A DNA stretch of 64,000 bases from assembly GCA_963920525.1 (NCBI GenBank), contig OY986438.1:124006920-124070919 (forward strand), given 5' to 3'. The notes under the pieces were generated by a model. The model saw only the letters and a list, made by a program, of their open reading frames with translations, had not been told where the DNA came from and made no database searches. Positions 44,258-54,004 of this stretch are shown in pieces. Source of the DNA: Dichetophora obliterata (lineage: Eukaryota > Arthropoda > Insecta > Diptera > Sciomyzidae). Position 1 is the stretch's first letter. Each line of letters starts with the position of its first letter. The position numbers and the translations under genes are program-made.

Positions 44258-46309
44258 ACGTAATTGAAGCAATAAACATACATAAAAACTGACTCGCCTA
44301 TTATTTAGTCTAAGCATTGATGGGCTAACTTTTTACGGGTCGAAATCCATATTTAGTAACCAAATGCACTAGAATTAAGTCTAAATCGTATCACAACCAA
44401 AAAGTAATACAGTTTTATTTAATACACAAAAAAAAAAAACGCTGTAATATTTTTTTATACTTAAATTTAAATCAAAAAAGCTAAAATTGAATCTGTAATA
44501 TTTCTATAGTTTAAATGTTGGTGTAGCAGAGTGGTAACTATGAGTTAGTATATGCAAAGTTTAAATTAAAAAATGCATTAATATTTTAGTGGGACTAAAA
44601 TTTGATGATAAGGTCAAAATAATACGTATAAAATGTAAAATTTCTGCCATTTAAGATAACTATAAATTTTTATACATATTATATTATATTTTTGTCCTTC
44701 GATTATACCACTTTTTGAATTTACACAAGTAACTAAGAAAAAACCTTAATAAAAGAACTTCATAGAAGAAAAGAATAAAAAAAAAACAAATAAAATCAAA
44801 ATAATGAAAAAGTTTTATATTCTAGGATCCAAAATGTTTGGTCTTTATTTGATTGATTTTTTTAGTCACTTTTTCTCACTTTTTAGGGATTTTTGACTAT
44901 AATATGTTAGCTTTTTCTAGGTATTTTTCACTCAATTTTGTAGTTATGTACGACTTTTATATGATAGCTTTTTGTTGTATTTTTTCACTCACTTTTGTTA
45001 TTATTTTTTACTATTGTAAAATTTTGTTTTAGCTATTTTGCACCTTATTTTGTTGTATTTTTTTACTCCCACGCATATAAAAATGCGTAAGGGGTATATT
45101 AACTTTGTTACTCCGCTTGTAACGCCAATAAGGAGGTGTGCCAGTTAAAGAAAAGTATACATATTCTTGATCACTCTCTTCTACTAAGTCGGTTTGGTTG
45201 CTTCAAAGTTTTCAAATAAGTTGTATTCTTAACTATGCACTTAGCGTTACTAGGAAATTGATAAAGTAAGCAATTCAAAATTCCGCCCACCTCCCATACA
45301 AAGTCAAGTCATCACATAATAGTAGAAGCTTTATTAATTCCAAAAAACTAATGTTTAAGCTGTATATTGGGCACATAAGCTTTAATAAATAAAAAGGACT
45401 CTAAGCTTGAAATGTGAAATATTTATTGGAAATGTGAATATTTGCAACAACTTCACACTGCACTGTCCTTGAAAAAACTAAACTTAAGCAAGAATTACTT
45501 TGTCAACGCAAAATTTAACTCCAAACGAAGGAAATATTATTCCGTTACAACGGTCAACCGTCGCGATAAATGGTTGCTGTGCAAGCTACAGTCAAAGTAA
45601 GTTCAGTTCCTTAATCACATTTAAGTCATTAGTAGATCAAAAAGTGATTATAATTTTTATTGTTTTCTTCTTTTCTCATAGCTTTGAAATCAGTTTTGGA
45701 ATATTGGGAATAGCGAAATGTGATTTTGGTCATTGTTTATTTTTTTATTCTTTTTCAGTTGGTACTTGTAATAATTTTTTGGTCACACAAAATAACAGTC
45801 AAAAATGACTTACTTAGGTGATAAAAAAAAATCGATTATCAATGTTAGCTGGGTATAAGAATGACACAAAATGTCATGAATGATGGTTGCAGGCATAACA
45901 AGTCGTTACTTAGAGATCGTATGCATCAGAGAAAACTAAAAATCTTTTCCGCACGTTTTTATCATTAATTTGCATTCTACTTTAATATGTTATACTCAAT
46001 TTAACTTCAGTCTATCACTAACTTAATACACTATTGGTTACAGAAATGACATCGCACTAAAAACCACTGGTGCATTTTTGAAGCTTGTATATAAGTAGTG
46101 TAAAAACCACACTGAGAGGGAACTTAAACGGTACTTGTCTCTTAGTTTTTTTTACTACTAAAAGGCGTGAAATTCAAGAAATGTAAAAATTAAGAGACAG
46201 AAAGTTGGTAGATGATGTTAATGTCGTTAATGTTATGTGGTGGAGATGCGTACTGCGACCTTAATTAGATCTATTGTACCTCCTTCTCAAAGCTCCGCTG
46301 GGCTTGCGG
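44258..46309. other. No gene recognised; T-rich degenerate repeats
   Basis: At 44850-45065 a degenerate repeat of about 60-70 bp (TTAGCT then TATTTTTCACTCA-type) is visible. CGCCCACCTCCCATACAAAG at 45284 recalls the Helitron arrays. CACTGAGAGGGAAC at 46111 resembles a MITE end without a partner. Frame 45500-45808 (102 codons) has no domain. Confidence 0.4.
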
Positions 46310-47530
46310 ATTACAGAATTCCATCCAGCCCTATTTCTCTAATGAATTTGAGAATATTCTTAGGTTCAAGGGATGAAACCTGCTCTAGACTCAACTCATA
46401 GTTCCCCAGTGCTAGCTTACGTCTGCGAGCCACGGCGTCGCAGTTTGTGAGTAGGTGTATTGGAGTCTCCTCTGCTTCTTCACAGAAACGGCAGTTACTA
46501 TCGGTTCCTATGCCCAATTTATCAGGTGGTATTTGAGTTTACAGTGTCCTGTAAGGAACCCCGTTAGAATCCTTAGATTCGGTTTGCCTAAGCTTATGCA
46601 CAATTTTGCTCTCCGAGTGTTAAAATCTTTGAGGAGCAATTTGGATTGTCTTAGCTTTGGGAGGCTTTTCCAGAGGTTTGAAGGTTTATGCCTCTCCTCC
46701 CTTCTTAGTTCTTCTTTTATAGAATGTGTGCCCAATCCGCAGAATGGTTCTGGTCCTATAAATTTTGTGGCTGCACCCTGTCGCGCTAGACCATCGACTT
46801 CTTCGTTACCCTGTATACCTTTGTGTCCCGGGACCCAAAGTATAGTAACAGTGTTATTCTTGCCTAGTTCGTTGAGTTTTGTTAGGCATTCCCATGTTAT
46901 TTTCTATGATATCTCACAGGAGACTAATGCTTTGATTGCTGCTTGGCTGTCTGATATCACAACTATATCCTGACCTTTGTATTTCCGGTCCAGATTGAAT
47001 TGTGCACACAGTTGTATTGCTGGGATTTCTGCTTGGAAGATACTGGGTGTTGTCCCCATAGGTTCAGAGTGCTTGGTTCTTGGCCCGTACACCCCTGCGC
47101 CGATACCTTCCAATGTCTTGGACCCGTCTGTTACCATGCTATACTGTGTGGTTTCTTGACTTGCGATATCATCTCGCTGTCCCACTCTTTCTTGGTACTA
47201 AGCTTAATTCCGAAGTGTTTTTCGAAGTTATACTATCTTTTTACTATATCGTCTCTTGGTAGATCGATGTGGGGAGTGTGCTTTGCAATATCCTCCTTCT
47301 ATCTACTGCTGATAGTTTTACCTAAACCTGTCCCCTCTTTTGCAATGCGCAACAGAGTTCGCTTGGCTACTCCCTCTATGACAAGGTGTAGGGGTGTTAG
47401 GTCCAGAATTACTTCTAGTGCTGCTGTAGGGCATGTCCTCATGGCCCCTGTGATGCATACACAGGCCAGTCTCTGCACCTTTGTTAGCATATTCCTCATT
47501 GTGGTTCGCTTGGTTCTCTGGTTGGTAGAT
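46310..47530 (-). pseudogene. RNase H-bearing LINE ORF2, 3' part (LOA/I-like)
   Basis: Minus-strand frames in order: the end of the RT region with VQRLACVCITGAMRTCPTAALE (47499-47299); an RNase H domain with MVTDGSK, FQAEIPAI and ISDSQAAIKAL (47185-46904), i.e. the D-E-D residues; then LRILTGFLTGHCKLKYHL (46735-46508); and a C-terminal CRFCEEAEETPIHLLTNC zinc-finger-like motif with a stop near 46311. RNase H followed by this CCHC motif is typical of LOA/I/R1-group LINEs. Breaks occur at about 46510, 46900 and 47200. The 5' three quarters are absent, as expected for a truncated LINE copy. Confidence 0.8.
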
Positions 47531-47830
47531 GATACATATGTTAAAAATTTTTTATAATTATATAGAATGGCAAAAAATTCTCAACGTATACGAAATATTT
47601 TGACCAATTCATATAGAACATGTAGAAATAAAGACTGCGGAAGCTAAACTCTTTAAATTGTTATAATTTTGGTCGAGGTCAGGTTACATGACATTACAGG
47701 AGTGACATTTAAAGCCTAATTCTGGTAATTTCCACCTGGAAAATTAATTTTTTTATGACCTGTTAATACAAACTGAAAACTTTTTATCACTCAAAAAAAA
47801 AATGTGTTATTCAACGACATAGCATGATAT

Positions 47831-48312
47831 GTGCTTGGGTTGAAAAGTAGAGATGAGAGTGTCTCACCATACGCGAAGAGGATCTGCAGTATGATATTCT
47901 TAAATATTCTTAAACTCAGAACTTTGCTGTTACTGCATAAAGTAATTTACTGTGGCGAGCCTGTCTACTTACGTGACAGACTAGTTTTTTGTTGGTCAAA
48001 TCGATTAACCATACATCTTTCCTTGTTGCAATGAAATCAATAATGCCATCACAAAATAAAAATAAAAAATAAAAAATAGTAAAATAAAACAAACTTATTT
48101 AATGTAAATTTAATTCAATAATCTGCTTTAAATGATAAAATGCTTAAAATTATAAATTACGTTCCTTAATGTTCTTTTCACTTTATATTATTTTATGTTA
48201 TATTATGTAATATCTCTTGTGTCACATTAAAACATGGAGCTGCTACTGAAATTATAAGGTTTACTTGTTGAATATAAATAAATACAATACAATACAATCA
48301 CAATACAATACA
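47831..48312 (+). pseudogene. LINE 3' fragment with ACAAT-rich tail
   Basis: The plus-strand frame 47880-48034 includes NILKLRTLLLLHKVIYCGEP and VYLRDRLVF, the region just downstream of the RT domain in Jockey/CR1-like LINEs. A+T-rich 3' sequence follows and ends in an AATACAATACAATAC tail (48275-48312), the kind of simple 3' tail LINEs leave. It interrupts the right arm of the 43705-48353 element, so it inserted later. Confidence 0.65.
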
Positions 48313-48428
48313 AAACTGTGAGGACATGTCAATGGGCACTTTTGGTGGAATTGAAAATATACAACATTTTCATTTCATACGCTAAATTTTAATTAGTTTT
48401 TTTTTATTAAATTAAGGTATTACAATTC

Positions 48429-48870
48429 TTGTGGTGCATGATCAAACTCGAACGGGGGCACCTAAAGCTCTTGAACAGGCGTTGTTTGGTTTTATTTTTA
48501 CATTTGTCTATTTTTCAAATAAAAATACGACACTTACGGCGAAATTTCTCATATGCCATTTGGAAATTCAGTCATATGTTACAGTTCAAGAATTGCTATT
48601 CTTTAAAACTACTCGGTCTAAAACTACTTTGTACCTCTATGAAAAACTACATTTTCGCTAGTCAGTCAGAAGTAATATACTGATAGTTTCTTACTTTCGA
48701 TTTCTGAATACAACTGGGCCATTTTTTACTAACGCCATTAAATTATGGAATTCTTTACCTTACCATTTAAAACTCATTGATGCAATGCGAAGCTTAAGGC
48801 AAGCTATATTTATAATGTTTTCTTAACTAAAAAGCTTTTCTTAAGTGTAACCAGCACACTTTTCTAAATC
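48429..48870 (+). pseudogene. Second LINE 3' coding scrap
   Basis: Plus-strand reading 48690-48830 gives FRFLNTTGPFFTNAIKLWNS then LPYHLK, the WNxLP block near the end of Jockey/CR1-like ORF2, followed by a stop. Upstream (48429-48683) is open in two frames but unrecognised. It may be a separate copy from 47831-48312, because that copy ends without this block. Confidence 0.5.
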
Positions 48871-49194
48871 ATATGCTTTGTCGTCTTATTATTTATTATA
48901 TATTTTTATAACATTAAAAAGGTATATTATGCAATAACTTTATATTCCTTTTATGAAATCAATAATGCTACGAACTAACGTTCAAAGAAAAAACTAATTT
49001 CAACTGTAATGCTTAGTTCTTAATGATATTAATTTGTTAAAGAGCCTATTCTTATTATACTTAAAATTATTAATAATAAATTCAAGTTAAAATTCAAGCT
49101 ACCGCTGAACTAAGATGCAATTTTTGTTCATGAAAAATATATTTTTCTCTGAGGAATAGTAAGCTTACGGAAATATTGCTTTACTTCTCTAGTA

Positions 49195-49445
49195 CACCGA
49201 AAAAAAAATAGTAACATTACCTAAGTGTGGATAGAGTTGTATGTAAATTATAAACTTTTGCTTATTCACCCAAGAAATTTGTTGTTTTATTGCAATTTAC
49301 AAGCAATGCATTGCTTTGAAACCACATACATGTACAACTTAGGAGTTTTGATGAAGAATTTGGAAGGCTGAAAACTGCCAAAGCCACCTTTTAAATTATG
49401 TATGCTAGGTGTTTTGTTCCTTTTACATAAGCTTTTTTCTCAGTG
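49195..49445. mobile_element. TA-flanked 251-bp MITE, CACYGA termini
   Basis: CACCGAAAAAAAAATAG at the left and the inverted CACTGAGAAAAAAGC at the right, each flanked by TA (49193-49194, 49446-49447). Same terminus style as 6175-7289 and 19984-20869. No coding sequence. Confidence 0.65.
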
Positions 49446-51589
49446 TATTTGAGTTACAAAATAAGACCAAAAGTGAGCAGACATCATTTTGAGGCTCTTT
49501 CAAGGGTCAGCGCAAGTGATGTTAGTAAGGGACTTGGAATGAGTTATATGGTATACATATGAGCAATGCTCGTATCATTTTTTGAAAAAAAAGGTATATT
49601 TACATAATTTGTGAGTTGTTTAAGGGAAAACTAAATTTTAAAAAAGGTATAAATAAGGAATAATTTTTATACGTCTTTTATTAAAGTACATGAAATTGAT
49701 GTATTCAGGCAGTATTTTATTGTAGAAAATTAAAAACCAAAAAAGAATTTTTTTTCATTTTTCGTTGGTTTCGTCAGACTGTCTGAAACTAACTTAAAAA
49801 CTTTAAATGCGTTTTTCTCGAAACTAATTTCTCCAATACGTTTGACATGATATCTCAAGTTCTAAGGGACTGATTGACTTAAAATTTAGTATGGACCTTT
49901 TTTATATATTCCTCTATAGCCCGAACTAGGATTATGTTAATAATATTGTACAAAATAAACTGGTATTTTGTGAATGAAGATGCGAAGTTCAGGCCGCTCG
50001 CATCTGGCTTATTAGTTAAAAGCCTCCGAAGTTGGAAAAAAATAACCTAAAAATGTAGCTACTCGCAGTTTTCAGTCTTCCAACAAAACTAAGTTTTAAG
50101 GATATCAATTTTCGCAAAACCGCGCAATTTTAAATATAAAAAGAGTTATATCTTAAAAATGTTTGCTTTGATTTTTATGTCTGATACCTGAAAACTGAAA
50201 ATTCAGGAAGGCCAAAATCCATATGATCTACAAAAAATATTAAAAAAGATAGTTGTCACCAAGGTGTAATTATCCAGGTGGAAGCAATTTTTTCATCTCT
50301 CACAAAAATAAACACTAGTCTTGTCAAAAACAGCTAATGGAAAATTTGAAGCAATGCGAAATAAAACGAAGGTTATGAAAGTGTTTGTTTTTAGATTTTA
50401 GATATTTTTCAAGACCTTCAACTGGCTAATGTTATTCTGCCGACGTGTTTTAAGCTAATCGCCCTGCTGTAATATACCAACCCTTCAGCTCCGAGCCTAA
50501 TTAATACTAACAAATTGCGACTAAAGCAAGCGAAGGATTTGCTGCTGCTACTGCTATTCAAACTGCTGCTCGATTTCTTTTCGTGTCATGAAAAAATCGC
50601 TTTCACTTGGATAATAACACCATGATTGTCACTATTCCTGAATTATTCCACTTTTCTTATACTTAATCTGCCACTATTTAAAATTTTCAAGTGACAACAC
50701 TGGTGCATACCTGCATTTTCATAGCAATAGTTTTTGTGCTATAAATTTGCTGATAAATTGTGTCTTTAACGCACAGTTCCTTTTTTGTTCTGTCTTTTGT
50801 TTTTAGTGCGGTAAATTTGCTATTGTACTAAATATAATTTGCCGTTAACTAGAAACATCTTACTTTTTGTAAGAAAAAGCAGCGAAGAGTTGAAGTTTTT
50901 TAAGTAGATGTACGTCTGCATAATCAACACGGAATTATCTACGTACAATCTACCATTTGCTAAGGCCACCTTGCGTCGCGTTACGCGAACATAATTGGAC
51001 CATAAACTCTTTCCATTTTTTTACAACTTCAAGATTTCCATGATTGTTGTAAGTCGGCTTATCGTTCACAGGCACAGCTGCACCGCAACAATACAGTGCA
51101 TGTGTTGTTGTTTTTTCTTATCGTTGTTGGTAAATACAGTGCGTGCTTGTTGTTGGTGTTTTTTTCCTTGTTGTTAAAAGCAGAGCATTCGACTGCGCAA
51201 AAGTCTTGCTATTCTGAAGGTTTCTTGTTGGTAATTTTGTGTAGTGTTTCGTCGGTATCGGCATGCGTGTTGTTGCTTTTGTGTGTTGTTTTAAAACAAT
51301 TTGTTGTTTTTGTTGGTTTTTGTCTGAATTCTTGTTGCACTCTTCAAAAAAAAAATAAAACTGTTTGTGATCCCTGGTCTAAGTCAATATACGTAAAATG
51401 CTAATAAGTACCAAAAATGGTCTTAAGTCGGGAATCACTCCCAAAATTATTGCAAAATATTGTGTTATAGTATCAATTTACTTACTATGTTTTGAAAACC
51501 TTCTTGAAAATATAAAAAAAAAACAAATATACAATATCAATACAATATCAATTGAGAAGAATAACTCTTGCCAACAGGTGTTACTATAG
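49446..51589. other. No gene recognised
   Basis: 49450-50450 is A+T-rich. 50500-51360 is less so, with GCTGCT and TTGTTG-rich runs resembling the host-like DNA around the Gypsy element. Frames at 50995-51404 are low-complexity Cys/Leu/Val strings and are not called. Confidence 0.4.
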
Positions 51590-52017
51590 AGATGTTCACA
51601 CGTCTGTCAAATGATTGATGTTTATCGCAATTTTTTACTCTCTTTTACTCACTCTAAAATTTTTGATTTATTTCTGCTCACACATGATTTTTTTATTGAA
51701 GTACCGATGCAGACATTTGTACTCTTCTGCCTACTTTCTTGCCTACTTTTCTGTCTACTCTTCCTTTTTTCTCTTAAAAAAACTGCTTTTGTGTTCAAAT
51801 AAGTACTTTTTTAGAAATAATTTGCTACTAAACAACAGACAAGTAAAAAAATTCAACTCTTTGACTGATTGATGCAGGTCTGGAGCTCAATTAAAATTTT
51901 GACTGATTCGATGAAGAGTTTGAAGTTCATTTTCGCTCTCGCATTTCATTTTTTTAACATAGGAAAGCAACAACAAATTTTGATTGATTCAATCACTTGA
52001 TAGACGTATGAACACCT
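51590..52017. mobile_element. 428-bp MITE with about 29-bp TIRs
   Basis: AGATGTTCACACGTCTGTCA(AATGATTGA) at the left is matched by the inverted AGGTGTTCATACGTCTATCA(AGTGATTGA) at the right, 25 of 29 by eye. No coding frame. The target duplication is not clear. It abuts the LINE fragment that starts at 52018, so it may have inserted at or within that LINE. Confidence 0.75.
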
Positions 52018-52545
52018 AATTTGAGCTCAGAAGGCAATTGAGAAGCATAGCCCTCTCTCGTCGAACGAAAATCACGCTCTATAAATGGCTCATCATGCCC
52101 GTCCTACTTTACGCATCAAAAACCTGGACGCTGAGCAGTTTAGATGAAAAGGAGCATTCGTGAGAAAGATTCTTCGTAAGATCTACGGACCAATCTTCGT
52201 CAATGGCGAGTACCGAATAGGGTGGAATGATGAACTGTATGAGCTGTACGCTGACATAGTCAAGCGCATTAAAATTGAGCGGCTTCGCTGGCTTGGTCAA
52301 GTTCAGCGCATGAAAGACGATGCTCCAGTGAAGAAAACATTCGATTCGGTACCCAGCGGCGCGGTCAACGCAGAAGAGGACGACCGCATCTTCGTTGGAA
52401 AAACCAAGTAGAGGACAACCTGACGAAGCTTGGAGTTTCCAACTGGCGCCAGCAAACTGAAAGACAGAAATGGCTGGCGCAAATTCTTAGATGAGGACAA
52501 GACCGACATACGGTTGTAGCGCCAACTAAGTAAGTAAGTAAGTAT
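52018..52545 (+). pseudogene. RTE-like LINE 3' end with TAAG tail
   Basis: Plus-strand frames read RRTKITLYKWLIMPVLLYAS, KTWTLSSLDE, then after a frame change FVRKILRKIYGP, GEYRIGWNDELYELY and IERLRWLGQVQRM. LGVSNWRQQTERQKW-like text follows in another frame. This is the post-RT C-terminal region of RTE-type LINEs. It ends in (TAAG)n at 52525-52545, a typical simple tail. It is 5'-truncated and frameshifted at least twice. Confidence 0.75.
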
Positions 52546-53001
52546 ACAATATCAAATCATAGTTAAGCAATTCACAAGGTGTCGTATTGTACCCTATTGT
52601 TCTATTGTACTATTTTTTACGATTTTTGTATCAACACTGTTTTTGTTTGACATGCAAAATTGAGATATGCTTATTGAGAATGCTTTCTATCTTACTTTTT
52701 ATTTATAATTTGCGTTGAAGTTTCTCAAATAAACGCCGGCAACATTGAAGCAAATCACGATATGCAAGCAAATTAAGTTGGGGAAAAAAGCAAATTATAA
52801 AAATATTTGTTAATTATGTGGTAGAAATAAGTCATAAGCTTGAAAAATTTATTAGCTCATGAACCAAGAAATCATTGCTAAAATAAATGAAAAGTTACAC
52901 GTTTTGGAAGGAGAGCTGAACCCGCTTAAATCCAAGCTAAAAAACAACTTAAATTTTTACATCCAATTTTATTTCATTTTACTTCACATTCGATGTAAAT
53001 A
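52546..53001. other. No gene recognised
   Basis: A+T-rich. A 61-codon frame (52859-53044) with MNQEIIAKINEKLHVLEGEL runs across the mariner end and is not supported as a gene. Confidence 0.4.
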
Positions 53002-53946
53002 CAGTGTTTCCAATATTCGAAGCGCCCATTTTATTTTTAAATAAATCAAAGAAACCACAATTTTTTGTCTGTTCGACATGAATATCATTTAATTGGGTTC
53101 AAGTAGATTTGCTTACATTATTTCTTGAATATGATATCTCGTAAATGGTCGCCATTGGCCTCTACGATATATTGTGCCCGTTTTGCAGCATTTTCCATGG
53201 TTTTCTTTAACATTTCGATGGGAATGGCGGTTATTTCTTGACGGATGTTGGTTTTCAGCTCTTCTAGGGTCTTTGGCTTGTTGACGTAAACCTTTGATTT
53301 CAAATAACCCCACAAAAAGAAGTCTGGAGGCGTTAAATCTGGTGATCTTGGCGGCCAATCGAAATCACCATTTTTTGACATCAAACGGCCAGGGAACAAT
53401 TGCTTCGAAAAATCTATTGTAGTGCGGCTTGTGTGTGGTGGCGCGCCGTCTTATTGAAACCAGTAGTGCCTGATACGCTTTCGACGAACGATTGGCATGA
53501 AAAAATTGTTTATCATATCGCGATAACGCTCCTGATTGACAGTTACTCTGTGGCCATTATCATCTTCGAAAAAGAACGGCCCAATGAGCATTTTAGCACA
53601 AACGCCGCACCAAACAGTGACTTTTGCATCGTGAAGAGGTACCTCTTGAATCTCTTGTGGATTTTCAGTGGCATAAATACGGCAATTTTGTTTGTTTACC
53701 GTTCCGTTCAACTGAAAATGAGCTTCATCGCTCATGATAATTTAATGCCAAAATTGCTCTTACTATTGACTTGTTTTGTTGAATGTAAATTTCAACAATT
53801 TTAGAGCGTTCGCGTGGCGTGTACTGTTCCATTGTAAACATTTGCTTGGAATGACGCTTCAAACGCGGTATGTCATTAGTCGATTTGGCATCACTGCGGA
53901 AAGTTACAGTGTTGCCAGATGGGCGCTTCGAATATTGGCAACCCTG
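53002..53946 (-). mobile_element. mariner-family transposon, deletion derivative
   Basis: Terminal repeats of about 27 bp (CAGTGTTTCCAATATTCGAA and, inverted, CAGGGTTGCCAATATTCGAA, both continuing GCGCCCA) are flanked by TA at 53000-53001 and 53947-53948. The 945-bp element encodes a defective transposase on the minus strand. It lies close to the C-terminal end of the piggyBac-like remnant. Confidence 0.9.
53118..53841 (-). pseudogene. D41D mariner transposase, truncated
   Basis: The N-terminus starts MFTMEQYTPRERSKIVEIYI (53841), part of the helix-turn-helix DNA-binding region, and stops after about 38 codons. The middle of the DNA-binding region is deleted, and the frame changes at MSDEAHFQLNG (53735), which holds the first catalytic Asp. 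The catalytic part continues to 53118. A TAA replaces the second Gln before QDGAPPHTS-type text, one in-frame stop near 53455. The last Asp is in SPDLTPPDFFLWGYLKS. I count 41 residues between the second and third Asp, the D41D spacing of rosa-type mariners first described in Ceratitis. The enzyme is not functional. Confidence 0.85.
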
Positions 53947-54004
53947 TACACTTTTGATTTAAACACAAAAATTGCGCATGTTATTGAAATTGTATATTTT
54001 TTTA

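Larger units (their letters stand above)
43705..48353. mobile_element. 4.6-kb long-TIR element with nested LINE pieces
   Basis: The left arm (43708-43965) starts CAATTCCGCTAAAAGTGCCC and reappears inverted at the right in two parts. The outermost 43 bp are at 48311-48353 (CAATTCCACCAAAAGTGCCC when inverted). The inner part is 47637-47800, including AACAGGTCAT, AATTAATTTTTC and TAGCTTCCGC blocks. The right arm is split by a LINE 3' fragment (47831-48312). Another LINE (46310-47530) lies in the interior. No transposase is visible, so this is a non-autonomous or hollowed-out foldback-like element. Confidence 0.7.

Noticed and set aside
46455..47557. Long plus-strand frames (172 and 185 codons)
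   Set aside because: They are antisense shadows of the minus-strand LINE RNase H region.
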